From Plazaster borealis (lineage: Eukaryota; Echinodermata; Asteroidea; Forcipulatida; Labidiasteridae), in the NCBI GenBank assembly GCA_021014325.1, contig CM037462.1:16264135-16328134 (forward strand): a stretch of 64,000 nucleotides of DNA. Direction: 5' to 3'. The first letter of the stretch is position 1; each line of letters starts with the position of its first letter. Made by a program: the position numbers and the translations under genes. Of this stretch, positions 54,823 to 64,000 are shown piece by piece. The notes under the pieces are model-generated. The model saw only the letters and a program-made list of their open reading frames with translations. It did no database searches and was not told where the DNA came from.

Positions 54823-55207
54823 CCTTGGATAGTGTTGGATTTTGCTGAAAATCAGACGTAACAATGAATCTACCATCATGAAACGCGTTACAAGATTGAG
54901 ATACACAGCGAAGATGTTTTCCAGACGCCAGCTGAAAAAGTCCTAAGTACACAAGATGTTTGCATACACGGGAGAAATATCCTTGGATTTCTGCATTGTT
55001 TGTCAAGGAGGTAGAAAGTCACTCAGAAGAGCATTCATTGTGACTTTCAAAGCAACTAATTTGTGTTGAGCAAATATTTGCAAATAAATCGACTTCATTG
55101 TAGACTGTTTGGCTTAACATGGAAAGTCACAGCTTTCTGTGAGAGACCCCAAGATGCGTCATTTCATACAAGCTTATTGATTTATGGCTTATTGGTAAAT
55201 GTTGACT

Positions 55208-55710
55208 GTCTTGAGCAATTTGAAACTGTCATTTCCTTAGAAATAGTTATATAAATATAGGCCTACATATTCACAGAAAACGGTGAGCCAACAATGTGCA
55301 GTTAAAGGCTTTCTGCGCTGCCCTGTTTATTGTGTGCATGCTTGGTTGAAATCGTACGGGGAGCATTAATGTGACAGCCCAATGGTTTTTCGATTGTGGG
55401 TTATAAAGAGGGAAGCAATTCCCGCTGATATATTGTCTTTGAGCAATTTGAAACTGTCATTTCCTTAGAAATAGTTATATAAATATAGGCAATTTAGAAA
55501 TTTGAAACTGTCATTTCCTTAGAAATAGTTATATAAATATAGGCCTACATATTCACAGAAAACGGTGAGCCAACAATGTACAGTTAGGAAGGCTTTCTGC
55601 GCTGCCCTGTTTATTGTGTGCATGCATGGTTGAAAGGGGAGCATTAATGTGACGGACCAATGGTTTTTCGAATGTGGGTTATAAAGAGGGAAGTAATTCC
55701 CGCTGATATT
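55208..55710. repeat. Local duplication within block 1
   Basis: GAGCAATTTGAAACTGTCAT, AGTTATATAAATATAGGC, ATTCACAGAAAACGGTGAGC, TTTCTGCGCTGCCCTGTTTA and GGGTTATAAAGAGGGAAG occur in both halves (about 55,208-55,430 and 55,435-55,710). The first of these is present a third time near 55,500. Confidence 0.85.
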
Positions 55711-56046
55711 TTTCGTTTACCAGGTAACCAAGGTGATCAAACAACAACACACAAGTCATGCTTTGAATACCATATAGCGACAGTAAAGGAACAATACGTG
55801 AACGTGTGGCGGCGGAAATTTTCACGCTGGACAAAAAATAAAGGCTTGTTTATGCCGAGCTTTCAGAAAAGGAAACTAAGCTTGTAGAAAATTTGATTGT
55901 TGTGATTTTTTTCTTTTGTTAGACCAAAGAGTTTAAGTATTGTAAATTCTCTTTCAAAAATGAGAATGGCCTCTGTATATGCACCAATAGTGAGAATAAC
56001 ATGCCATTACTAGTCACGCTAACTACCGAACCAGACAGGAGGAAAC

Positions 56047-57537
56047 ATGGCTACCTCCAACACATCTAAAACATCGGCAGAGCTGCAGTCGATGCGACCG
56101 AGTCCACGAACGGGCCGTAAGCTTCGCCTAGCGGCCGACGAAGAGGAACGACTCGGGTCAACAAGCCCTCACCCTCATTCTCCACAGAAACCACGGCCAT
56201 CAAAGTCAATGAGCAGTGTGGATTCTATCTCAAGTAGCCCACTAGTAAGATCCCCAAGACGTTTGAAATACAACAAATCATCATCCATCGAAGATGAACC
56301 GCCACCACGCAGCCTACCCGTCACAACTGCAAAGATTGTGCCGTTAAACAACTCGTCTGAACCCGCTCGGCCTCGGGTAAAACCCAGTGCTATTCGCTCC
56401 CGTTCCATGACGAGATTGGACACCTCCAGTTCTCCAAAGCCTCCTCAATCTCCCAGATCGGGTAAGACTGTAAGATGGTCAACAGACTCTGAAGAAGACT
56501 CCCCAAGATCAACTAAACCTCGGCCTCCCATCTCCTCATCGCCGAAAAAGGATGGTTCAAGCTGCCCCCGGAATGCAGTGTCAGAAACTGACAGTAGTGG
56601 TGCTAGTGATAATGATAACGATGAGAGCGATGCATTCACATCACCATTCTCCCTATGGGAGCGTGCCCCTCTCCCCGAAACCTCGTCCATATTCCAGCAA
56701 GCTCTTACCGACATGAACAACCGGAAACCAAGTCTAAGCAGCGACCCGGGTGACCTCCATGTCCGCCGGTCATCTCTTGTCAACAGCTTCTTAAACTTAA
56801 CCCATGACTTACCCGATAGCAACTCGTCCACAACTCCTCCTTCGAGTGGGTTAGACTGTGTGTTCGATCTGACAACAGTGTCAGAAAACGACAACTACAC
56901 GGACAAAGAGCCAAAGTGGGCAAAATCTGTACTTCTGAAAGTCTCAAACTGGACCGGCAACATTCGGAAAATATCAGCCCCATCAAGGTTGGCGACCGTG
57001 GCCCAAGCACCTCTGGGTTCTCCCCTCACACCTACACCGCCAAGACGCAGGGTAGTTTCGGAGATAAACCCCCCTCGACGAGAACTTCTGGAATTGGTGG
57101 GCAATCCCCGTCCAAAGACAGTTACAGATTCAATGAGTGAATCCAGTGAGGGAACCTCAAGCTCAAGCCAGAATTACGTCACTGGATCCCCCCGTCCTTT
57201 AGTCAGTAAAAGATCAATGAATTATATCATGAACTTCATATCGAATGCAACTGCCTCAGATGTTGCTTCGACAGGGAGGACGAAACCCACCCACCGGCCA
57301 ACGAAGATGAAAACAACGTTTCCGCCAATACACAACTCCAGCTCGGCTCAGCGAGCTCGGGATAGACGGGACTCGTTGAGGGCAATCCAGCATATCATAA
57401 AGGAAGGGAACCCGTTAGGGGACACGACCGAGATAACTAGTTTTGATGATTTAAGAAACTGTAGGTATATTCGGGACTTTAAACCGACTGGAAAAGAGGC
57501 TAGAGCTGCCAAACATACAACATACCACGAATGTTAA
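56047..57537 (+). CDS. Ser/Pro-rich disordered protein, paralog 2 (496 aa), unknown function
   Basis: An uninterrupted frame of 497 codons, homologous along its length to the protein at 48,558. No known domain was recognised. It keeps the conserved blocks RSRSMTRLD, KTVRW-STDSEEDSPRS (codons 140-144 for KTVRW, an RVxF-type PP1 docking form), SSIFQQALTDMN, SSDPGDLHVRRSSLVNSF and the C-terminal block (436-496) ending TTYHEC. Against paralog 1 it lacks about 80 codons before SSGASDNDNDE, in frame, along with smaller N-terminal segments, and has a 4-residue insertion (HDLP) after NSFLNLT. The start is ATG 56,047 in AACATGG context; an in-frame TAA at 56,020-56,022 excludes an unspliced upstream extension. 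Both copies remain open over their full length, which argues that both are functional. A role as a phosphatase-associated scaffold is inference. Confidence 0.8.
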   Translation: MATSNTSKTSAELQSMRPSPRTGRKLRLAADEEERLGSTSPHPHSPQKPRPSKSMSSVDSISSSPLVRSPRRLKYNKSSSIEDEPPPRSLPVTTAKIVPLNNSSEPARPRVKPSAIRSRSMTRLDTSSSPKPPQSPRSGKTVRWSTDSEEDSPRSTKPRPPISSSPKKDGSSCPRNAVSETDSSGASDNDNDESDAFTSPFSLWERAPLPETSSIFQQALTDMNNRKPSLSSDPGDLHVRRSSLVNSFLNLTHDLPDSNSSTTPPSSGLDCVFDLTTVSENDNYTDKEPKWAKSVLLKVSNWTGNIRKISAPSRLATVAQAPLGSPLTPTPPRRRVVSEINPPRRELLELVGNPRPKTVTDSMSESSEGTSSSSQNYVTGSPRPLVSKRSMNYIMNFISNATASDVASTGRTKPTHRPTKMKTTFPPIHNSSSAQRARDRRDSLRAIQHIIKEGNPLGDTTEITSFDDLRNCRYIRDFKPTGKEARAAKHTTYHEC

Positions 57538-57570
57538 TTCTGGCTGATTTCTGTATGTCGAGAGACGACA

Positions 57571-57576
57571 AATAAA
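57571..57576 (+). terminator. Candidate polyadenylation signal of paralog 2
   Basis: AATAAA 34 nt after the stop. The corresponding position after paralog 1 lacks it, so use of this signal is uncertain. Alignable 3' flank continues to about 57,775. Confidence 0.35.
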
Positions 57577-57782
57577 CATTTTGACTCACACGTAGGGTGA
57601 AAATATAAAAGATTTCTTTGAAAGTTATATTAATATTATCAAATACAATTGTCATGACAACTTTCGTGTATATAGAAAGATGGGATTTAAATCCCAACAA
57701 TTATTAGATGCTATCTAAAATGCAACAAACTGCTTCAAACAGTTTGAATTTGAATTTGACACCCTATGTCACATGGGTTGTT

Positions 57783-58153
57783 TTAAAAGGATTGTGTACG
57801 TTTGGTAATTGGAACCCACTGTAGTTGTAAATATATACCATAAAACTAACCTGTGAAAATTCCATTTCAAAAGGTGGTAGCGTTTTTGAGATATCGCCGA
57901 AAATCTGGAGCGGTTATGTCCACGCAGGAAGAATAATTTGCAATTGGAATACACAATCTTAGAAACGTGACTGCAGTAACGCTTCTCAGATTCAAATTTC
58001 CTGGGGATAAAAAGTGATATCTTTTTATATACCCGCAGTGAAAACTTTCTCAAAATGCATTATACTATCCAAAGCTGCTGTACTTCTTGCCAAGTAAGAT
58101 TTTATTGCCATTAATTTTCAGAGTCATTACCAAACGTATACATACAGACCCTT
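57783..58153 (+). mobile_element. TTAA-type MITE, family B copy 7
   Basis: TTAA-AAGGATTGTGTACGTTTGG at the left. The right end is decayed (CAGACCCTTCACACG, TTAA lost). The central palindrome is around 57,957-57,989 (core CTGCAG). Confidence 0.83.
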
Positions 58154-58280
58154 CACACGTTTAGAGGTCGTTCATGGGAAATATTGTTACTTTTTTGTGA
58201 ACATTTTTGTTGCATTTCTTTTGACGTTTAATCAGCTTTGTCAGAATCCTTTGGTTTTGTTTTGTGCCAAAATATATTGT

Positions 58281-58895
58281 ACACTCTAAAAACTACTGGG
58301 TCAGAGATGTCCTGGATTCCGGGTCAAAGTGCGCCTGACCTATTTCTGGGTCAGGCTGATCCGGAGGGTGACTTAAAAAATGTGGATGTTAAAAGGGATT
58401 GTATACGTTTGGTAATTGGAACCCATTAGTTGTTTCAATCCTATATTGTTGTAGATATATATACCATAAAACTGACCTGTGAAAATTTCATTTCAAAAGA
58501 TGGTAGCGTTTTTTAGATATTGCCGAAAATCTGGAGCGGTTATGTCCACGCAGGAAGAATAATCTGCATTGGAATAGAAGCGTTACTGCCGTAACGCTTC
58601 TCAGATTCAAATATTTGGGGGATAACAAGTGATATCTTTTTTTCATAACCGCAGTACTTTAAGGTGAAATGTTTCTCAAAATGCATTATACTATCCAAAG
58701 CTGCTGCACTTCTTACCAAGTAAGTTTTGTATTGCCATTTAATTTCAGAGTCATTACCAAACGTATGCTGAGACCCTTTAACTGGGATTAGTGCGTCATT
58801 TTGATCCTTGTCTGGGTCATTTTGACACAAATTCCGTGCCATACTGACCCCAAAATGGATCAGGTCCCACGGGATCCAGATCTGGGTCAATTGTG
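58281..58895. mobile_element. Foldback element with GGGTCA/TGACCC iterations, split by family B
   Basis: ACACTCTAAAAACTACTGGG begins a stretch in which GGGTCA occurs at least three times (about 58,299, 58,322, 58,346). After family B copy 8, GGGTCA and TGACCC motifs continue to about 58,890 (CCAGATCTGGGTCA). The two halves look mutually complementary only in part. Confidence 0.5.
58389..58781 (+). mobile_element. TTAA-flanked MITE, family B copy 8 (nested)
   Basis: TTAA-AAGGGATTGTATACGTTTGG and ATGCTGAGACCCT-TTAA (58,778-58,781). Central palindrome about 58,577-58,602 with core CTGCCG. Inserted between the GGGTCA-rich halves. Confidence 0.86.
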
Positions 58896-59345
58896 AAAAA
58901 AAGTATATCTCTTATACCCGGTATATCAGAAAAAGAAAACTGCTTATTTTGTCACGAAGAGGCAGACAATAGCGGAGTTTTGCTTTCTTGTGTCTTTTTG
59001 TGATTAGAGTAACTGGTGGTAATACAAATATAGTTTACAGTGTTCATCACATGTAGTGTAAATAAAACGAAGGGCACTATTTGTTTATAAATTCTTCATG
59101 CTATATATATAAGAAGATGATCGTCACATTTCAATGTTAACTTGGTTTGAAAACTCACTGAGAAATAAATTAACACATCTGAAGCGTCATAAATGATCTG
59201 ACGTCTTGTTTATTTAATTTTTATTTTAATTCTTTGGACAATACAATATACAAGCAGAGGCCGTCCTGGGAAAGGCAAAAAACTGTCATCAAAAAAGTCG
59301 GCCCTCCCAGACCCTGCTCATTAAAAAAAAAAAAAAAAATACATA
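58896..59345. other. Gene-free stretch
   Basis: AT-rich with an A run near 59,322-59,339. No exon. Confidence 0.45.
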
Positions 59346-59675
59346 TTTTGTACACAGAAATCTAAAATTGCAGTAAAAAGTAAACAAAAGATGGCAAGCA
59401 AAAGAATAATATTAAAATGCAAATTTTTTATACAAAAACCACCGAAACTAAGACCCCCGATGTGTCTAGAAAACACAAACCAGACGAACTGATTTGAAAA
59501 AAGAAATATATTTTGTACACAGAAATCTAAAATTGCAGTAAAAAGTAAAACAAAAGATGGCAAGCAAAAGAATAATTAAAATGCAAACATACAAAAACAA
59601 CCGAAACTAAGACCCCCAATAGTCAAGAAAACACAAACCAGACGAACTGATTTGAAAGAAGAAAAAACCGGGGAA
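59346..59675. repeat. Tandem duplication, 165-bp period
   Basis: TTTTGTACACAGAAATCTAA starts at 59,346 and 59,511. Both units continue with AAAAGATGGCAAGCAAAAGA, ACCGAAACTAAGACCCCC and AAACCAGACGAACTGATTTG. Confidence 0.88.
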
Positions 59676-60111
59676 AAAACCCCTGAAGATTTTTTTTTTA
59701 ATAAAGTTTTTATGGTCATACATTTTTTTATTGTTTCATTTACGATGACCGTTAACCAGGATACCAGTATTCGAGTTATGTGTTACCTTTTAACTACATC
59801 AAAGGCATCCTGTCGATTCTTAGGGTCATAGATTGATGATTGACGACTTAATGCTGATTTATAGGCAAAATCATAAAGAAAGATACAATAAAAGTCACAT
59901 GTGAGATTTTCAGGTGAAAACAGTATATCTTGCTGAGTAAAAAATAGCAAAAATAAATGTTAAGGTGTTTTCACACGAACGTCGAACCTATCCACGTTTA
60001 GCGAGGTGACAGGGCACCAACCGCATATTTGGCCGCAGCACTCGCGAACGGACACCAACCCTCAGAAATCTGAAAAACTATTTTTTTGTGAAAAATTATC
60101 AAAAACTATAC
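59676..60111. other. Gene-free stretch
   Basis: No exon or repeat copy recognised. Confidence 0.45.
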
Positions 60112-60478
60112 TTAAAGGAACGTTACAGAACTGGTAATGAAAATTTTCTTTATCATCACAGATTTACATAAAACTTACACGGTCTAATGATGATGATAGT
60201 AGAAAACATCCCTAGAAATATTTCTGTCTGAAATGCCATATTTGATGAGAAATAAATAAAACTAATTTCCGATTGGAGTTTATCGCTCATGAGCGTTTTA
60301 TCCATGCATTGTATAACACATGCAAATGTGTAATTGGTTTTTCACTATTTTCTCGTGACCCAGATGACCGATCGATCTCAAACTTCTACAGGTTTGTCAG
60401 TTTATGTATAATATGGTGGATTGTATAAAGTGCTTACACTGCCAGTTAGCAACAACCAATTCTGTAATGTTCCTTTAA
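60112..60478 (-). mobile_element. TTAA-flanked MITE, family C copy 3
   Basis: TTAA-AGGAACGTTACAGAACTGG and TTCTGTAATGTTCCT-TTAA (60,475-60,478), with the CGCTCATGAGCG palindrome. Complete, in reverse orientation relative to copy 2. Confidence 0.88.
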
Positions 60479-60698
60479 GAATCCTTTCTCAAAAATAGTT
60501 TACACTATCAACAGCTGCAGTGAGCACCAAGCCTGTACACCAAGTTAGTTTTTATGGTCATACATTTGTTACCGATCAATGACCCTACCTAAGTTTCTTT
60601 GTGGCAAATTACACAGGGGTCGTGACTACGCAATAAACACAACGGTGATGTCGCGATTACCCACGGTGACGTCAATCAACTGGTAGCCCTGGTGTGTA

Positions 60699-61073
60699 CT
60701 AAAGGCATCGTACACGTTTGGTAATGATTCTGATAATTAATGGCAATGCAAACTTACTTGGTAAGAAGTACGGCAGCTTTGGATAGTATAATGCATTTTA
60801 AGAAACTTTTCTGTTCGAAGTACTGCGGTTATGGAAAAATATATCACTTTTTATCCCCCAAAACATTTGAATCTGAGAATGTTACGCGTAATGCTTCTCA
60901 GAGTGTGTATTGCAATGCAGATTATTCTTCCTGCGTGGACATATCCGCTCCAGATTTTCGGCAATATCTCAAAAACGCTACCACCTTTTGAAATGAAATT
61001 TTCACAGGTTAGTTTAATGGTATATATCTACAAACAATAGGCTCTAATTACCAAACGTGTACGATGCCTTTAA
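60699..61073 (-). mobile_element. TTAA-type MITE, family B copy 9 at the edge of the duplicated segment
   Basis: Ends CTAA-AGGCATCGTACACGTTTGG and GTGTACGATGCCT-TTAA (61,070-61,073), the family-A-like end type, with a family B body. Palindrome core ACGCGT near 60,874-60,902. The segmental duplication starts immediately to its right. Confidence 0.86.
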
Positions 61074-62260
61074 GAAGATTAATTCGTTTCAACGGGAGTT
61101 TAAGTTTACCGTGGGTCAGTTTGCTATTAAATTTGTTTCCCAATGGGGGCAAAACAGAAACTGTTTGCAAAGTATAAGACGAAATAACAAAAAGGAGGTG
61201 TGCACATCCTCTCTCGACACTTATATTCTTGATAGGTCTACGAAAACCACATTCACACAATCTCAATTACTGTAAACATTGAACTACAATTATACGCCAC
61301 AGAAAAGTTAAATTATTTTTCAACTTTACATCACATAGCAACAGAGGGCGCTGTATATGCCGCTTTAATTTTACTATTGCGCGACCAAACGTTTAGTGTT
61401 GGATTTTGCTGATCTTAAATCCTGACGTAACATAAATGAATATTCAATGATATGGGTTTAAAGGCTTAGACAGACTGCGATGATCTTTTCCAGATACCAG
61501 CTGAAAATTCGTACACCAAATATTTGCATATCATTAAATCTGCATTACATTTAGGCATATAGCCAATATGATGTCTCACGGAGGTAGAAAGTCGGCAGAA
61601 GAGCATTCATCGTGTTTCCAACACAAATTTATTTTGTTTAGCAAATATTTGAAAAAGTAGAGACTGCATTGTGCGTTGTTTGGCTTGACATGAGTAATAA
61701 GTCGCAGCTTTCTTGGACACCCAAGATGCTCTTCATATTCATGCAACCTTATTGTATGGCTTGTTGGTATAATGTTGTCTGAGTAAATTCTGAAACTTTT
61801 TCTTCGAAATAATTAAAATGGGCCCACACATGTTCACAGAAAACGGTAAACCAATCGTTACTGAGCAATTGCGTTGATGCACTGTTTATGTATGCACGCT
61901 TGAATTCGCAGGAGGGGGGGGGGGGTGAGATCAACGGTTTCTAGCTGAAAGAGCAATAGTCCCGGATATATCTTTCGTTTACCAGGTAACCAAGGTGATC
62001 AAACAACAAAACACAAGTCATGTTTAACTTGCCTTTGAATGCCATAAAACAGCAACAATAGGGCTATCCGTGCGTGATTGTAAAGGGTGCGTGTGACATA
62101 AACGAAAGGCTATAATTCGGAAAAGGGGAATGAACTTTTAGAAAAACTGTTGTGATTTTTATTAATAGACCGATTTGTAGACCCAAATAGTGAGGATCAC
62201 ATGGTTACCAGTCACGCTATCTGGTCCGAATGTTGCAATACCCATTCCCAGGCAGTCATG
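61074..62260 (+). repeat. Segmental duplication, block 2
   Basis: Aligns with 53,727-56,046 (see block 1) up to TCACGCTA at about 62,212-62,219 and weakly to a CATGCTA near 62,258, the point matching the paralog 2 start codon. The hAT-like array, the 53,945-54,165 insertion and the internal duplication are absent. A G run lies near 61,914-61,925. No recognisable gene copy follows. Confidence 0.83.
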
Positions 62261-63027
62261 CTAATAATATAATTCGATAACTGTCAAACAAATTATATTG
62301 GCACATCTGAGAGATGGAAATCTACACAAGGCCTCCTAGTAGTTTGAACTGTGTCTAAAGCCTTATTTTGTTTTTGGATGTTATTGCTTACAGTTCATTG
62401 AGTTATCAAATTTTTGTTAAGCTATTTACACTAATGCTGTAATCAAAACATCCTCGGCAAAGTCAACTACCTCCATTTAGTTATATATAAATATGCTAAG
62501 CAGAAATAGCATTTCAATCAGAAGCTATAAGTGAGAATTAGCCGGCAGGGAACCAGTGAAAGATAAAACAATACTCATAAAGAAATTCTGGGCTCGTGTT
62601 TTGATTTGCTAAGCAGCTAAGTGGACATTTTCGTTCGCTCGTAACACAAGGAACGGAGAAAAAACATGGTAAACTTTAACTTAAGAATACAAGTCTGACA
62701 TTGATTTCGAAAGTTCAAAACAACTCCCCATTTAGTTACAAAGATTTCATCGGAATAAAGGCCTATTTATAGCTTAACATTTAGAAGAACAACCTTGTCT
62801 GAAATTGCGGTGCAACAATTGACTTTAGACGTTCTCTCGCTTGATCGTGTCATTGTGCCGAATGAGTAAACTAACACAAAAATCACCCTAAATCCCCATC
62901 GACCCCCCCCCCCCAAAAGGCCTGGCCTTGATGTTGTGGCATTCAAATGCTGGGTGTTTTTTTTAACAAAAAGCCACACCACACAACTCCAACCTACAGA
63001 ATTGGAGATAGAGCTGACGACGTTTCC
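62261..63027. other. Gene-free stretch before the third gene
   Basis: No homology to paralogs 1 or 2 was found where a third gene copy would be expected. A C run lies near 62,905-62,914. The 115-codon reverse frame (62767-63114) has no recognised motifs. Confidence 0.45.
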
Positions 63028-63037
63028 TATATAAAAG
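63028..63037 (+). promoter_or_regulatory. TATA box for the gene at 63,260
   Basis: TATATAAAAG, a consensus-grade TATA element, about 220 bp before the ATG. It would place transcription start near 63,058-63,065 and a leader of roughly 200 nt. The leader holds short upstream frames (ATG at 63,135 closing after five codons; ATG at 63,148 closing at 63,204). Confidence 0.55.
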
Positions 63038-63259
63038 ACCGTTGAAATACTATCCGTGTGTTTTGTGGATAGATCCGTAATTGCAAGAATCTGTTTTCCA
63101 CCACTCTCAGACAATTGAGTTCATTGTTAAAAATGATTGCACTACAATGAAACTTTTGATTGACAGTGTAATTCTCCGATGGAGCTTCCATTTCGACCGG
63201 TAAGAAACCCGGATGGGTGAACTTTCCCGTATACTATCTGCTGACTTTGCCAGCAAAAC

Positions 63260-64000
63260 ATGTTTTCTGCACCAGATCTCTCCTTGACAGATCAGGACTC
63301 TCCACCACGAGAGGTTTTAAGCAACTACAAGCCGTCTTTTAACCTTGCACCCATCAGTATGATTCGGTCAGCTAGCAGTCTCTCTCCGGTACATGAGGGG
63401 AATGAGGAAGTTTCCCCGGTGTATCTGGATACATGTTGTGGTAGTAGTCGTAGCGTTCACAGCCCGGTCCTTGTTCACGTCATCGTCACGAATGCCGCCC
63501 CGAGTGAGACTTTCTTAAAGCTTACCGACAGCGGAGTCTTCAAATATGAGACTGATGATGATGAAGAGCAACTGGATGTTGACGAGCTGGATTCAAACTT
63601 TGGTGTTAACTTACCGGTTGGGGACAAAAGCCAATGGGAGACAGTGAGGGACAATCTGTCGTATATTACGCAAAAAATAGGGCCTAACAACGGCTTGTCA
63701 GATGACCCCAGTGATGCCACGCTCAAGCATCAGCAAGAAACTGTTTTGCAAGATTACAGCGAGGTTAAAACGAAAGACACCTCAGATGCGACTGTTCCCC
63801 TCAGCTCAGATGAAAAGAAACTCACCGGTGAATCATCTTCGTCCATCACATCGGGGGTTAAACTCTCTGCAACAGCCAAGAGTCCTTTAACAAGGCCGAA
63901 GATGAGAAGCAACAATTTAAATGTTGTCTCATCATCCAAGCAGCAAACTAAGAAAGCGTCACCTCAACCAGGGCCAAGCAAATTTACAACAACACCTACT
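63260..64000 (+). CDS. Ser-rich acidic protein, unknown function, 3' end beyond window
   Basis: A frame of 247 codons open to the window edge, with an in-frame TGA at 63,242-63,244 before the first ATG. The context has A at -3. The product begins MFSAPDLSLTDQDSPPREVL and is rich in Ser, Asp, Glu and Lys. An acidic run (YETDDDEEQLDVDELD) lies at about residues 94-109; the end seen here is Lys/Pro/Ser/Thr-rich. No signal peptide, membrane segment or known domain is visible. Composition resembles the two disordered paralogs upstream, but no clear alignment was found, so membership in that family is only a possibility. A GGTAAGAA at 63,200 could be a splice donor for a different upstream exon structure. 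Confidence 0.7.
   Translation, partial: MFSAPDLSLTDQDSPPREVLSNYKPSFNLAPISMIRSASSLSPVHEGNEEVSPVYLDTCCGSSRSVHSPVLVHVIVTNAAPSETFLKLTDSGVFKYETDDDEEQLDVDELDSNFGVNLPVGDKSQWETVRDNLSYITQKIGPNNGLSDDPSDATLKHQQETVLQDYSEVKTKDTSDATVPLSSDEKKLTGESSSSITSGVKLSATAKSPLTRPKMRSNNLNVVSSSKQQTKKASPQPGPSKFTTTPT

Larger units (their letters stand above)
53727..56046 (+). repeat. Segmental duplication, block 1 (upstream of paralog 2)
   Basis: Alignable in order with 61,074-62,260. Shared blocks: GGGGCAAAACAGAA-type, TTGATAGGTCTAC, TACGCCAC, GGGCGCTGT, AGTGTTGGATTTTGCTGA, GGAGGTAGAAAGTC, AGAAGAGCATTCAT, GCAAATATTTG, TTACCAGGTAACCAAGGTGA and AATAGTGAG. Block 1 is longer because of the hAT-like array, an insertion near 53,945-54,165 and an internal duplication at about 55,208-55,710. 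Confidence 0.85.

Overview
The window is eukaryotic, AT-rich, gene-poor and repeat-dense. GT-AG introns, tRNA-derived SINEs, a LINE fragment, many short inverted-repeat DNA elements (MITEs) and a prostanoid-type GPCR point to a metazoan. The repeat families resemble, from memory, those of marine deuterostomes, most likely an echinoderm such as a sea star. That species-level guess is inference and needs a database search.

Layout. From 1 to about 37.9 kb I find no convincing protein-coding gene. This stretch holds MITEs, SINE fragments, tandem duplications and microsatellites in otherwise unassigned DNA. A three-exon prostaglandin-receptor-like GPCR gene lies at 38,924-42,899 (+). From 43 to 48.5 kb there are more repeats and a LINE remnant. 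Two paralogous uninterrupted reading frames for serine/proline-rich, probably disordered proteins follow at 48,558-50,462 and 56,047-57,537 (+). A third, unrelated-looking serine-rich reading frame starts at 63,260 behind a good TATA box and runs off the end. No functional tRNA, rRNA or CRISPR array was seen.

Repeats. Three TTAA-flanked MITE groups (called A, B and C here) share an internal layout and each carries a central palindrome, whose sequence differs between groups and between some copies. They abut or nest in each other and in a further family (D). Families E, H, I, K and L are other foldback elements. A roughly 1.2-2.3 kb segment is duplicated between 53.7-56.05 kb (upstream of the second disordered-protein gene) and 61.07-62.26 kb. 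Only the first copy carries a head-to-tail array of three hAT-like MITEs sharing 8-bp target duplications.

Gene logic. The receptor should be a plasma-membrane GPCR of the prostanoid branch, but it lacks several residues normally invariant in that branch. The two paralogs carry clustered phosphorylation-type motifs and a candidate PP1-docking motif, which suggests a phospho-regulated scaffold role. That role is inference; no known domain was recognised.
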